Source: Methylobacterium sp. J-077 (lineage in GTDB: Bacteria; Pseudomonadota; Alphaproteobacteria; Rhizobiales; Beijerinckiaceae). Taken from it: a stretch of 64,000 nucleotides of DNA. Where the stretch lies: contig NZ_JAKSYJ010000112.1 of the NCBI RefSeq assembly GCF_022829365.1, forward strand, positions 1 to 64,000, in the 5' to 3' direction. Below, piece after piece: positions 17,977-27,259 of this stretch (positions are counted from its first letter, which is position 1; every line of letters starts with the position of its first letter). Both the position numbers and the translations under genes were made by a program. The notes beneath the pieces are model-generated. The model was not told the origin of the DNA. It searched no databases and saw nothing but the letters and a program-made list of their open reading frames with translations.

Positions 17977-18989
17977 TCGTCGCGATCCTCCGCCGCGTCG
18001 TCACCATGGCGCTGACGCTGCTCGTCATTTCGGCTCTGGTGTTCGTCATCATCAAGCTGCCGCCGGGCGACTACCTCACCAATCGGATCATGGAGCTGCG
18101 CGCCACCGGCGAGGCGGGCTCCGTGGCCAAGGCCGAGCTGCTGATCCGCCAATACGGCCTCGACCGGCCGGTCTGGCAGCAATACCTGATGTGGGTCGGC
18201 CTGATGCCCGGACCGGTCGGATTCTCGGGGCTGCTCCAGGGCGATTGGGGCTGGTCGTTCGAGTACGACAAGCCGGTCGCCGATGTCGTCGGCGACGCCC
18301 TGTGGCTGACGCTGCTAATCAACCTGACCGCGGTCATCTTCGTCCACCTGGTGGCGATCCCGGCGGCGATCTATTCCGCGACCCACCGGCACACGGTCGG
18401 GGACGCGGTGGTGACCCTGCTGGGCTATGTCGGCCTCGCCGTGCCCGGCTTCCTGCTGGCGCTGATCCTGCTGTTCTACGCCAACCGCTGGTTCGACCTG
18501 TCGATCGGCGGCCTCTACGATTCGGCGCTCACCAACCAGCCGTGGACCTGGACCAAGATCCGCTCGCTGTTGGCGCATCTCGTGGTGCCGACCCTGGTGA
18601 TCGGGCTCGGCGGCACCGCCGCGATGATCCGCCGGATGCGGGCCAACCTCCTCGACGAGCTCGCCAAGCCCTACACGGTGACCGCCCGGGCCAAGGGGCT
18701 GCCACCGATGCGCGCGCTCCTGAAATACCCGTTCCGGATGTCGCTCAACCCGTTCGTGGCCGATATCGGCAACCTGCTGCCGCACCTGGTCTCGGGCTCG
18801 GTGCTGGTCTCGCTGGTGCTGAGCCTGCCGACCGTCGGGCCGCTGCTGCTCGACGCCCTGCGCAGCCAGGACCAGTTCATGGCCGGGTTCATCCTGATGT
18901 TCGTCGCGGGCCTCACGCTGGTCGGCATGCTGATCTCCGACCTCACGCTGGTCTGGCTCGATCCGCGCATCCGCATGGGCGCGCGGTGA
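17973..18989 (+). CDS. ABC transporter permease, DppB/OppB type
   Basis: A 338-residue inner-membrane permease. An N-terminal membrane helix (VVTMALTLLVISALVFVIIKLPPGDYL) is followed by the DppB-like region LIRQYGLDRPVWQQYLMWV and a cytoplasmic EAA loop around TVTARAKGLPPMRALLKYPFR. Five or six further membrane segments end in LVWLDPRIRMG, the usual OppB C terminus. The start is GTGA-overlapped with the binding protein. Confidence 0.93.
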   Translation: MIVAILRRVVTMALTLLVISALVFVIIKLPPGDYLTNRIMELRATGEAGSVAKAELLIRQYGLDRPVWQQYLMWVGLMPGPVGFSGLLQGDWGWSFEYDKPVADVVGDALWLTLLINLTAVIFVHLVAIPAAIYSATHRHTVGDAVVTLLGYVGLAVPGFLLALILLFYANRWFDLSIGGLYDSALTNQPWTWTKIRSLLAHLVVPTLVIGLGGTAAMIRRMRANLLDELAKPYTVTARAKGLPPMRALLKYPFRMSLNPFVADIGNLLPHLVSGSVLVSLVLSLPTVGPLLLDALRSQDQFMAGFILMFVAGLTLVGMLISDLTLVWLDPRIRMGAR

Positions 18990-20128
18990 CCGGCCCGCGC
19001 ACCGCCCACTTCGTCGATCCGGCGCCGTTCGAGCCGCAGGCGCTCGGCGAGAGCCCGGCCGGCAGCGCCTCGGCCTGGCGGCTGATCCTCCGGAAATTCC
19101 TGCGCCACCGGATCGCCGTGGCCTCGGCGCTGATCCTGCTGGCGCTCTACGCGACGGTGCCGTTCGTGGAGATGCTGGCGCCCTATGGCCAGGCCCGGCG
19201 CAACGGCGACTTCCTGCACGCGCCGCCACAGGGCGTGCACCTGTTCCACGACGGGCGGTTCCTGGGGCCGTTCGTCTATTCCTACCGGGCCCATCTCGAC
19301 CTCGACACGTTTCGGCGCGACTACGTGGTCGATGCCGGCCAGCCCCAGCCCCTGCGTTTCGTCTGCCGCGGCGACGGCTACGACTGGCTCGGGCTGATCC
19401 ACACCGACCTGCACCTCGTCTGCCCGCCGGAGAACGGCACCCTGTTCCTGCTCGGCACCGACCGGCTCGGGCGCGACCTGTTCTCCCGCATGATCTACGG
19501 GGCGCGGATCTCGCTCACCATCGGGCTGGTCGGCGTGGCGATCTCGTTCACCCTGGGCATGCTGTTCGGCGGCATCGCGGGCTATTTCGGCGGGATCGTC
19601 GATGCCGGGGTGCAGAGGCTGATCGAGGTGGTGCGCTCCCTGCCGGAGCTGCCGCTCTGGCTCGCCCTGTCGGCGGCCCTGCCGGCGACCTGGAGCCCGC
19701 TGCTGGTCTTCCTCGGCATCACCGTGATCCTCGGCCTGCTCGACTGGCCGGGCCTCGCCCGGGCCGTGCGCGGCAAGCTCCTGGCCCTGCGGGAGGAGGA
19801 TTTCGTCCAGGCCGCCGAGCTGATGGGCGCCTCGCCGGCCCGGGTGATCGGCCGCCACCTGATCCCGAACTTCATGAGCCACCTGATCGCCTCGGCGACC
19901 CTGTCGATCCCGACGATGATTCTCGGCGAGACCGCCCTGTCCTTCCTCGGCCTGGGCCTGCGCCCGCCGGTGACGAGCTGGGGCGTCCTGCTCAACGAGG
20001 CGCAGAATCTGGCGGCGGTGCAGCTCTACCCCTGGCTGCTGCTGCCGGTCCTGCCGGTGCTGGTGACGGTGCTGGCCTTCAACTTCATGGGCGACGGGCT
20101 GCGGGACGCGGCGGATCCGTATCACTGA
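18986..20128 (+). CDS. ABC transporter permease, DppC/OppC type
   Basis: A 380-residue partner permease. An OppC-type N-terminal helix (HRIAVASALILLALYATVPFVEML) precedes a roughly 110-residue periplasmic insert containing the TDRLGRDLFSRMIYGARISL signature. The EAA loop is EEDFVQAAELMGASPARVIGRHLIPN and the C terminus is NFMGDGLRDAADPYH. The larger periplasmic insert is like YejE/microcin-C-type permeases. It closes the eight-gene unit; its start overlaps the previous stop (GTGA). Confidence 0.93.
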   Translation: MTGPRTAHFVDPAPFEPQALGESPAGSASAWRLILRKFLRHRIAVASALILLALYATVPFVEMLAPYGQARRNGDFLHAPPQGVHLFHDGRFLGPFVYSYRAHLDLDTFRRDYVVDAGQPQPLRFVCRGDGYDWLGLIHTDLHLVCPPENGTLFLLGTDRLGRDLFSRMIYGARISLTIGLVGVAISFTLGMLFGGIAGYFGGIVDAGVQRLIEVVRSLPELPLWLALSAALPATWSPLLVFLGITVILGLLDWPGLARAVRGKLLALREEDFVQAAELMGASPARVIGRHLIPNFMSHLIASATLSIPTMILGETALSFLGLGLRPPVTSWGVLLNEAQNLAAVQLYPWLLLPVLPVLVTVLAFNFMGDGLRDAADPYH

Positions 20129-20287
20129 GGAAGCGGATCAAGCCCGCGCTGCCCGCCGGCAGGCTCAGCGCGACGCGAGCGAGCCCGGCGAGCGCGCAAC
20201 GCCCACGTCAACGCCCAGCGGGACACCCGGCGTGCCCGCCCGCTTCGATCGACACGGATCGCCGGCGCATCCCTTCGGGATACGGCC
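20129..20287. other. Convergent intergenic region
   Basis: No gene, clear terminator stem or repeat was recognised between the transporter operon and the sensor kinase. Confidence 0.5.
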
Positions 20288-22477
20288 CTACCCGGCCAGC
20301 GGCAGCGGCGCGATCCGCGCCGGCGCCACGGCGCTCTTGCGCTCCATCAGGCCCGGCGGCGGGACCGGCGCGTCGATCGTGCAGATCACGCCGGTCTCCT
20401 CGTAGGTGAGTGCGACCTCGCCGGCCAGCTCGCGCGCCAGGCTGCGCTCGATCAGCCGCGAGCCGAACCCGGTGCGCGTCGGCTTCTTCACCGGCGGGCC
20501 GCCGCGCTCGGCCCAGCGCAGGTACAGGCGGATCTCCGCCTCGCGCCGCACCGTCCAGGAGATCTCGACCGTGCCGCCCTCGACCGAGAGCGCGCCGTAC
20601 TTCACCGCGTTGGTGCCGAGCTCGTGCAGCGCCATGGCGATCGACAAAGCGAGCCGCGGCGGCAGGCGCAGGGCCGGGCCGATCACCGCGAAGCGGGAGG
20701 CGTGGCCGTCGCCCGATTCGAGCGGCCGGATCGCGTCCGCGACCACGGCCGACAGCTCCGCGCCCTCCCAGCTCTCGCGGGTGAGCACGTCGTGGACCCG
20801 GGCGAGTGCCAGGAGCCGGGCCTCGAACGCGGCCCGGGCGGCGTCCGCGTCGGGGCCCTCGAGATTGCGCAGGGACTGGCCGGCGATCGACTGGACCGTG
20901 GCCAGGGTGTTCTTCACCCGGTGGTTCAGCTCGTGGATCAGGAGCAGCAGGTGCTCCTCCGCGAACTTCGCGTCGGTGATGTCGATGTTGCAGCCGGTAT
21001 AGCCCAGGAAGGTCTGGTCGTCGTCGAGGCGCGGCACGCCCTCGCAACGGAGCCAGCGCACGGCCCCGCCCCGGTCGATGACCCGCACCTCGGTGCGGAA
21101 CGGCGCCCGCGCCTCGAACGCCTCGGAGAAGGCCGCGCGAAAATTTTCGAGATCGTCCGGATGGACGATCCGCTCCCAACCCTCGTTGGTGAGCTGCGCC
21201 GGCGGAATCCCGAACATGTGCTCGAAATGGAGGTTCGCGAAGCTGACCCCGCCGGTCTCGTCGGTCATCCAGATCAGCGCCGGCGCGGAATCGGCCATGT
21301 GGCGGAACCGGGCCTCGCTCTCGCTCAGCGCGGTCAGGCCGCGGCGGGTGTCGGCGAGCGCGCGGTCGCGCTCGGCCTCCCGGGTGCGCAACCGGAGCGA
21401 CGCGTCGGACAGCACCGCCCCGAGCCGCTGGATCTCGTGCACCGGCGACGGCACCCGGGGGATCGCCTCGCCCCGCGACAGCGCCGGACCCGAGGCCGCC
21501 AGCAGCCGCAGCGGGCGCGAGACCCGGGACCAGAGGTTGACCGCCAGGACAGACGAGGTGGCGAGCACCAGCAGGCCGAACCCGGCAAACGCCCAGATCC
21601 ACCGGCGCACCCGCGCATCGACCAGGGCCTGCGGGATGCTGGTGGCGACCATCCAGCCGGTGAGGCGCGAGCGCGCCTCGATCACCACCACCGGCTTGTG
21701 CTGGCGGTCCTGTCCCTCCCAGACGCCCGGAGTCGCCGTCTGGACCTGACGAAGGCTCGCGAGCCGGGGCTTGCCGAGCACCGAATCCGGGTCCGGCAGG
21801 CGGGCGAGGACGATCCCGTTCCGGTCGGAGATGCCGGTGGTCCAGCCCGGCACGACCTCGCGCGAGAGGATGCCCTGGAGGCGCGACAGCGGTACCGTGA
21901 AGCTCAGGATGTAGGCGACCTCGCCGTCGACCATCACGGGGACGCCGACCGCGTAGGTGGCCTCGTTCGGGGTCGGGCCCGGGATGTAGCCGCTGACCAT
22001 CGCCCGCTGGGCGCCCTGGGTCAGGTCCGGGTCGAACGGCAGCGGCATCATCGGCATCGGAGCGCCGCGGGGCGCGCCGGTATTGACCACCTCCTGACCG
22101 TTCGTCCGCCGCAACAGCACGTCGAGATCGATCGATTCGCGCACCAGGCGCGCCTGCGCGTCGAAGGCCTCGAAGTCGCCCTGGCGGATGCGCGGCGAGG
22201 TCGCGAGCGTCTGCAGCACCGAGACGAGGCCGGCCGTGTCGCGGTCGAGGGACAGGCCGATGCCCCGCACGTTCTCGCGCGCGTCCTGCTCGAAGCGGGA
22301 CCGCTCGGCCGAGGCGTAGCGCATCAGCAGGATGCTGGTGAACAGCAGCCCCGGGCCGATCAGCGCCACCACCAGGGCGATCAGATAGACCTGCGTCGAG
22401 AAGCCGTTGCGGCCGAACCGGTACAGCCGCCGCGACAGCCACGACCGCCGCGCGGGAAGGACCGCCGGGAGGTTCAC
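20288..22477 (-). CDS. HWE-family sensor histidine kinase with periplasmic and PAS domains
   Basis: A 729-residue inner-membrane kinase. The first membrane helix (VYLIALVVALIGPGLLFTSILL) and a second near residue 310 (FAGFGLLVLATSSVLAVNLW) enclose a dCache-like periplasmic sensor. A PAS domain follows (ARFRHMADSAPALIWMTDETGG to NIDITDAK). The phosphoacceptor region is IHELNHRVKNTLATVQSIAGQ and the HWE ATPase has ALHELGTNAVKYGALS and LRWAERGG. GTG 22477 is preferred, with AGGAGG eight bases upstream; TTG 22504 is possible. No response regulator is adjacent, so it is an orphan. Confidence 0.9.
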   Translation of the reverse strand: MNLPAVLPARRSWLSRRLYRFGRNGFSTQVYLIALVVALIGPGLLFTSILLMRYASAERSRFEQDARENVRGIGLSLDRDTAGLVSVLQTLATSPRIRQGDFEAFDAQARLVRESIDLDVLLRRTNGQEVVNTGAPRGAPMPMMPLPFDPDLTQGAQRAMVSGYIPGPTPNEATYAVGVPVMVDGEVAYILSFTVPLSRLQGILSREVVPGWTTGISDRNGIVLARLPDPDSVLGKPRLASLRQVQTATPGVWEGQDRQHKPVVVIEARSRLTGWMVATSIPQALVDARVRRWIWAFAGFGLLVLATSSVLAVNLWSRVSRPLRLLAASGPALSRGEAIPRVPSPVHEIQRLGAVLSDASLRLRTREAERDRALADTRRGLTALSESEARFRHMADSAPALIWMTDETGGVSFANLHFEHMFGIPPAQLTNEGWERIVHPDDLENFRAAFSEAFEARAPFRTEVRVIDRGGAVRWLRCEGVPRLDDDQTFLGYTGCNIDITDAKFAEEHLLLLIHELNHRVKNTLATVQSIAGQSLRNLEGPDADAARAAFEARLLALARVHDVLTRESWEGAELSAVVADAIRPLESGDGHASRFAVIGPALRLPPRLALSIAMALHELGTNAVKYGALSVEGGTVEISWTVRREAEIRLYLRWAERGGPPVKKPTRTGFGSRLIERSLARELAGEVALTYEETGVICTIDAPVPPPGLMERKSAVAPARIAPLPLAG

Positions 22478-22559
22478 GCCCTCGGCCTCCTGCTCCGGGC
22501 TCAAGCGGCGCCCGTCCCCGGCCCGCGGTGCCCCGCGGGCTCCTCGCCGTTCCCTGGCT

Positions 22560-22901
22560 TCATGACCGGTCGATATGGCCGAGATCGCGCTCCGGGTCGA
22601 GGTGGTCGCGCACCCGCTGCTTGAGGGCCTTCACATCGGGGAAGCCGCCGTCGCGGACCCGTTCCCACAGGAGCACGCCCGCGATCTCGATCCGGAACGC
22701 ACCGCCGGTGGCCGGCACCAGGGCGACCTCGCCGAGGTCGTCGCGGAAGGTTGAGAGCAGCTCCTGCGCCATCCAGGCCGAGCGCAGCAGCCAGTTGCAC
22801 TGGGTGCAGTAGGTGATCGCGACGCGCGGCCCCGCCGGGCGCACGCCGCCCTCCCCCGTCACGTCGCTGTCGGAGCGATCGCCCGCTTGCTTCTCGTGCA
22901 T
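22560..22901 (-). CDS. SelT/SelW/SelH family thioredoxin-fold protein
   Basis: A 113-residue protein with the Rdx-family redox motif YCTQCNWLLRSAWMAQELLSTF near residues 31-52; the CxxC here is C-T-Q-C, with cysteine where some relatives carry selenocysteine. The C terminus GFPDVKALKQRVRDHLDPERDLGHIDRS is typical of the bacterial branch. Its role is probably cytoplasmic thiol redox; the exact substrate is unknown. ATG 22901 is used; an ATG at 22916 is possible. Confidence 0.85.
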   Translation of the reverse strand: MHEKQAGDRSDSDVTGEGGVRPAGPRVAITYCTQCNWLLRSAWMAQELLSTFRDDLGEVALVPATGGAFRIEIAGVLLWERVRDGGFPDVKALKQRVRDHLDPERDLGHIDRS

Positions 22902-23062
22902 GGGGGAACAGCGCATTGCGGCGCCGGTCTTGTCAACCTCGCGGGGGACGCTTGACGTTTCGGGTCGGTGCGCCCTAGAAGGCCCGGCATCCGGTCGCCG
23001 CTTGTTCCAGGCGTGTTCGACCGCGATGGTTCCGCCCCTGGGGTTTGGCCCCTCGGCGGCAC

Positions 23063-23137
23063 GGACGGTTAGCACAGCGGTAGTGCGTTCCCTTCACACG
23101 GGAAAGGTCGCAGGTTCGATCCCTGCACCGTCCACCA
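23063..23137 (+). tRNA. tRNA-Val (anticodon CAC)
   Basis: The acceptor stem GGACGGT pairs with ACCGTCC, and A plus an encoded CCA follow. The D arm is GCAC...GTGC, the anticodon stem TTCCC/GGGAA encloses loop TTCACAC (anticodon CAC), and the T arm GCAGG-TTCGATC-CCTGC is canonical. It reads GUG valine codons. Confidence 0.97.
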
Positions 23138-23295
23138 TTCGCCTCCCTCCCCCCGAAGGTTCGACGCGCGAGACATTTGCGTCGGTTTGCCACCTGAAAC
23201 GCCCGTGCTAAGGCCGATCGATCGGTAAACGCACAAGCTTCGACCCGGCCTCAACCGGGCAAGGCGGCACGAGCAGGGTAAGGGCGGGAACAGCC

Positions 23296-24828
23296 ATGAA
23301 GGACATCCTCGACAAGCTCGCGGAGCGGCGGGCCCAGGCGCGCCTGGGCGGCGGCGAGACGCGCGTCGAGGCCCAGCACAAACGCGGCAAGCTCACGGCG
23401 CGCGAGCGGATCGAACTCCTCCTCGACCACGGGTCGTTCGAGGAATTCGACATGTTCGTGCAGCACCGCTCCACCGATTTCGGCATGGAGAAGCAGAAGA
23501 TCCCCGGCGACGGCGTGGTCACCGGCTGGGGCACGATCAACGGCCGCACCGTCTTCCTGTTCTCGAAGGACTTCACGGTGTTCGGCGGCTCCCTGTCGGA
23601 GGCGCATGCCCAGAAGATCGTGAAGGTCCAGGACATGGCGCTGAAGATGCGCGCCCCGATCATCGGCATCTTCGATGCCGGCGGCGCGCGCATCCAGGAA
23701 GGCGTCGCGGCGCTCGGCGGCTACGGCGAGGTGTTTCGCCGCAACGTCATGGCCTCGGGCGTGATCCCGCAGATCTCGGTGATCATGGGCCCGTGCGCGG
23801 GCGGCGACGTCTACTCGCCGGCCATGACCGACTTCATCTTCATGGTCCGCGACACGAGCTACATGTTCGTGACCGGCCCCGACGTGGTGAAGACCGTCAC
23901 CAACGAGGTGGTGACGGCGGAAGAACTCGGCGGCGCCAAGGTCCACACCACGAAATCCTCCATCGCCGACGGCTCGTTCGAGAACGACGTGGAGGCGATC
24001 CTGCAGATCCGCCGCCTGCTCGACTTCCTGCCGGCCAACAACATCGAGGGCGTGCCGGAGATCGAGAGCTTCGACGATGTCGAGCGCCTCGACATGTCCC
24101 TCGACACGCTGATCCCCGACAACCCGAACAAGCCCTACGACATGGGCGAGCTGATCCGCCGCGTCGTCGACGAGGGCGACTTTTTCGAAATTCAGGCGGC
24201 CTACGCCCGCAACATCATGACCGGGTTCGGAAGAATCGAGGGCCGCACGGTCGGCTTCGTGGCCAACCAGCCGATGGTGCTGGCCGGCGTGCTGGATTCG
24301 GACGCCTCCCGCAAGGCCGCCCGGTTCGTGCGCTTCTGCGACGCGTTCGCGATCCCGATCGTCACCTTCGTGGATGTGCCGGGCTTCCTGCCTGGCACCG
24401 CGCAGGAATATGGCGGCCTGATCAAGCACGGCGCCAAGCTGCTCTTCGCCTACTCGCAGGCGACGGTGCCGCTGGTGACGATCATCACCCGCAAGGCCTT
24501 CGGCGGCGCCTACGACGTGATGGCGTCCAAGCATGTCGGCGCCGACCTGAACTACGCCTGGCCCACGGCCCAGATCGCGGTGATGGGCGCCAAGGGCGCG
24601 GTAGAAATCATCTTCCGCAGCGAACTCGGCGATCCGGAGAAGATCGCGGCGCGCACCGGCGAGTACGAGGACCGGTTCCTATCGCCCTTCGTGGCGGCCG
24701 AGCGCGGCTACATCGACGAGGTGATCATGCCGCACTCGACCCGCCGGCGGATCGCCCGGGCGCTGGGCATGCTCCGCACCAAGGAGATGGAGCAGCCCTG
24801 GAAGAAGCACGACAACATCCCGCTCTGA
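23296..24828 (+). CDS. pccB: Propionyl-CoA carboxylase beta subunit (carboxyltransferase)
   Basis: A 510-residue biotin-dependent carboxyltransferase that carboxylates propionyl-CoA to methylmalonyl-CoA, a step used in the ethylmalonyl-CoA pathway and in odd-chain/branched degradation. N- and C-terminal crotonase-like CT domains are present: [18 protein letters not shown] with the first oxyanion region and [15 protein letters not shown], then [29 protein letters not shown] and [20 protein letters not shown]. The C-terminal KKHDNIPL is typical of PccB. The alpha subunit is not adjacent. Confidence 0.95.
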   Translation: MKDILDKLAERRAQARLGGGETRVEAQHKRGKLTARERIELLLDHGSFEEFDMFVQHRSTDFGMEKQKIPGDGVVTGWGTINGRTVFLFSKDFTVFGGSLSEAHAQKIVKVQDMALKMRAPIIGIFDAGGARIQEGVAALGGYGEVFRRNVMASGVIPQISVIMGPCAGGDVYSPAMTDFIFMVRDTSYMFVTGPDVVKTVTNEVVTAEELGGAKVHTTKSSIADGSFENDVEAILQIRRLLDFLPANNIEGVPEIESFDDVERLDMSLDTLIPDNPNKPYDMGELIRRVVDEGDFFEIQAAYARNIMTGFGRIEGRTVGFVANQPMVLAGVLDSDASRKAARFVRFCDAFAIPIVTFVDVPGFLPGTAQEYGGLIKHGAKLLFAYSQATVPLVTIITRKAFGGAYDVMASKHVGADLNYAWPTAQIAVMGAKGAVEIIFRSELGDPEKIAARTGEYEDRFLSPFVAAERGYIDEVIMPHSTRRRIARALGMLRTKEMEQPWKKHDNIPL

Positions 24829-24905
24829 GCAGGAATGACAGTTCGGCGGCTTCGGTTGCGGCCTCAAGGTCGAACAGAGTTACACGTCACCGCTTGGGGC
24901 GCGGG

Positions 24906-24930
24906 TCCCCTCTCCCGCACGGGAGAGGGA
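24906..24930. repeat. REP palindrome
   Basis: TCCCCTCTCCCGCACGGGAG followed by AGGGA: an 11-bp-arm hairpin of the same family as 12045-12345, sitting between the convergent pccB and a secreted-protein gene. Confidence 0.7.
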
Positions 24931-24975
24931 GCGCGTCGCGGCTAACGAAGCCGCTGTGGTAAATCGTCTTGAGCC

Positions 24976-25437
24976 TCAGCTCCGGTCGCTGTGCTCGATC
25001 ACGGCGCACAGGGTCAGCGGCCCCTTGTCGGGCGAGACCATGGTCGAGCAGGTGATCCGGGCGCCGCCGAGATCGACATTGCTGTGCCGCAGGCGCACGG
25101 CCGCGGCCTGGGCCTTGTGCGCGGCCTCCGTGATCGTCGACGCATCGATGCCGGTGACCGCGTGCCCGGCTCGGCCGAAGGTCTCGTAATACACGTCCGG
25201 CGGGTTCGCGCCGCGATACTGGGCGCCGACCGAGGACAGGTCCGGGGTGCCGCAGGCGAGCGTCAGGGTCATGTCGGGGCCGGCGGTGAAGCCGGCGTAA
25301 TCGCTGCGCCGCTCGGTCGCTTTCGCGGCCGTCTCCGCCGTCACCTTGTCGATCAGCGTGTCGCAGGATTGGGCCCGGGCGGAGCCTGAGCCGGCGGCGA
25401 GGACGGCCAGGGCGAGGATGGGGAGGAGTGCGCGCAT
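24976..25437 (-). CDS. Secreted protein of unknown function
   Basis: A 153-residue protein with a Sec signal peptide (MRALLPILALAVLAAGSGSARA-QS). The mature part has three cysteines (SCDTL, LACGTP, ITCSTM) and a fourth near the C terminus (LCAVIEH), so two disulfides are possible. ATG 25437 starts the signal peptide; the upstream in-frame extension is poor coding sequence. No family was recognised. Confidence 0.65.
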   Translation of the reverse strand: MRALLPILALAVLAAGSGSARAQSCDTLIDKVTAETAAKATERRSDYAGFTAGPDMTLTLACGTPDLSSVGAQYRGANPPDVYYETFGRAGHAVTGIDASTITEAAHKAQAAAVRLRHSNVDLGGARITCSTMVSPDKGPLTLCAVIEHSDRS

Positions 25438-25501
25438 CGCCGGAACATAGCGCGACGACCGAAGCCCGCGAGGGGCGCGGCGTTCGGGCGCTGCCGGTCT
25501 C

Positions 25502-26095
25502 TCAGCCGAATTCGCGGCGCCGATCCATGACACCGCTCGGGTTTTCCGTAAGCAGGCGCCGCTTGAGGCGGCTGATGGCCTCGCGTTGCAACGCGCTCGG
25601 CGCCGAATGGGCGCCGGCTACCTTCGTCAGCATGTCGATCAGGTCGGTGCGCTCCGCGACCGTGAGGTTCCGACGCAGCAGGGGGATCAACGGGTCGGCC
25701 ACCTGCGAGAAGGGCAAGCGCGCCTGCGTGTAGTCCCACGCGCGCTCGAACATCGCGGAGATCATCGTGATCCCGAGGGGTGTCTCCATGAATTCCAGGA
25801 TCCGCGACTTCTCGCTCGCCGTGACCGGGCTCCCGGTCCGCACGATCTGGATCATGAGAATGGATGCCGCCAAGCGCGCGTCGCGCACGCGCTCGAGCGA
25901 CGTGCCGAACCCGTCCTCAAGGACGGATTTCGCCCGCCGTTGGAGTGCCTTCGTGTCCTGATCGACCTCATTGAGATGCCGGACCGTGCGGTGCGCCCGC
26001 AGGATCCAGAAGACTATGGCGGCCAGAATACCGACGATGGCGATCAGGATCGGCAAAGTCGCCTCGCCCACGATTCGACGCAGCGATCTCACCAC
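25502..26095 (-). CDS. Membrane-anchored protein with a TerB-like helical domain
   Basis: A 197-residue protein. One N-terminal membrane helix (LPILIAIVGILAAIVFWIL) precedes a short coiled region and an all-helical cytoplasmic domain. SILMIQIVRTGSPVTASEKSRILEF and NLTVAERTDLIDMLTKVAGA resemble TerB/DjlA-type domains of tellurite-resistance relatives. It lies downstream of a phosphoesterase gene on the same strand with a 62-bp gap. The function is unknown. Confidence 0.6.
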   Translation of the reverse strand: MVRSLRRIVGEATLPILIAIVGILAAIVFWILRAHRTVRHLNEVDQDTKALQRRAKSVLEDGFGTSLERVRDARLAASILMIQIVRTGSPVTASEKSRILEFMETPLGITMISAMFERAWDYTQARLPFSQVADPLIPLLRRNLTVAERTDLIDMLTKVAGAHSAPSALQREAISRLKRRLLTENPSGVMDRRREFG

Positions 26096-26157
26096 GCGGC
26101 GCAGACAGGGTCAATTTGCCGCAGGTCGTCTCAGAGCGTACCGAAGAACCGACTGGA

Positions 26158-27075
26158 TCAGGCGCCCGGCACGTCCGGATCGTTTGCCCCGAGCTCCAGC
26201 AGAACGATCTCCGGCGGCACACCGAAGCGCACCGGGATCCGGCTCATGCCGAAGCCGCCGGACACGATCAGGTGGCGCCCGTCCTGGATAATGTGGCCGT
26301 AGGCGTAATCGTGGCCGCGGACCCGCCGGATCGCGGGCGAGTGGCCGAACAAGCGGATCTGGCCGCCATGGGTATGACCGGCGAGGGTCAGCGAGACCCG
26401 GTCGGGCACGTCGGCGAAGATGTCGGGCTCGTGCGCCATCAGGATCACCGGCGCGTCGTCGGTGATCGTGCCGAGGGTGGCGGGCAGGTCGTCGAGGCCG
26501 ATATCGAAGCTGTTGAAGTAGGGCTGCTGGTCGGCCAGCCCGGCGAGCCAGAACGGCCGCCCGTCCTTCACCATCCTGACCGCCTCGTTCTCCATCACCG
26601 GGATGCCGCGGGCCTCCAGCAGGTGCTTGACCGCGGGCGAGCCGCGCATGGAGCGCTGGACGGCGTGATCGTCCCACCAATCGTGGTTGCCCAGGATCGC
26701 GTGGGTGCCGAGCGGCGCCTTCAGGCCCTCGACCATCCGGGCGAATTGTTCGAGCGGCAGCTTGCGCCAGGCGATCTTGCCGGCCGGGTAGTCGCCGAGC
26801 ATCAGCACGAGGTCGGGCTTCAAGGCGTTGGTGGCGTCGATGATCTCCGCCACCCGGTCGAACGGCATGTACGGCTCGCAGATGTGGAAATCCGCCAGCA
26901 CCGCCACCCGCAGGCGCAGGGCCGGGTCCCAGCGCGGCAGGACCGGCGCGTATTGCGTCACCACCAGCCGGTGCAGCGGCTCGACATCGACGGCATAGAC
27001 GCCGGTGGCCGCCACGAGCCCGGCGCCTACCCCGACGCCGGTCAGGAACTGCCGGCGGCTCGGCACGATCAGCAT
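26158..27075 (-). CDS. Tat-exported metallophosphoesterase
   Basis: A 305-residue calcineurin-like phosphoesterase. An N-terminal twin-arginine signal (SRRQFLTGVGVGAGLVAA) indicates export. Metal-site motifs in order: VLADFHICEP, LGDYPAG (LGD), GNHDWWDD, then GHTHGGQI and a preceding MAHEPD histidine. The substrate is probably a phosphodiester or a UDP-lipid-like compound as in YaeI/LpxG relatives, but this is not resolved. ATG 27075 is chosen to place the signal at the N terminus. Confidence 0.88.
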   Translation of the reverse strand: MLIVPSRRQFLTGVGVGAGLVAATGVYAVDVEPLHRLVVTQYAPVLPRWDPALRLRVAVLADFHICEPYMPFDRVAEIIDATNALKPDLVLMLGDYPAGKIAWRKLPLEQFARMVEGLKAPLGTHAILGNHDWWDDHAVQRSMRGSPAVKHLLEARGIPVMENEAVRMVKDGRPFWLAGLADQQPYFNSFDIGLDDLPATLGTITDDAPVILMAHEPDIFADVPDRVSLTLAGHTHGGQIRLFGHSPAIRRVRGHDYAYGHIIQDGRHLIVSGGFGMSRIPVRFGVPPEIVLLELGANDPDVPGA

Positions 27076-27259
27076 GGGGTGTCCAAGGGCTCTCGAAGTG
27101 ACCTGCGAGCCGCTAAGGGCGCAGTCCGGCGAAACCGGGGCGACGCCCAGCCTGACACGCAGACACTTCAGCGAGTCTGAATCCCGCACCCGGCGATGGC
27201 CTGCGGCTGCGAGCAAGCTATAACGGGCGTATTACGCCGCAAGAAACGTCCGGACCCCA

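Noticed and set aside
16056..18989. A 977-codon open frame through the binding protein and first permease
   Set aside because: Only its last third (from GTG 17973) has permease features; the first part is an out-of-frame shadow of the binding protein.
26116..27180. Open plus-strand frame opposite the phosphoesterase gene
   Set aside because: Low-complexity translation; the minus strand has a Tat signal and all metal motifs.
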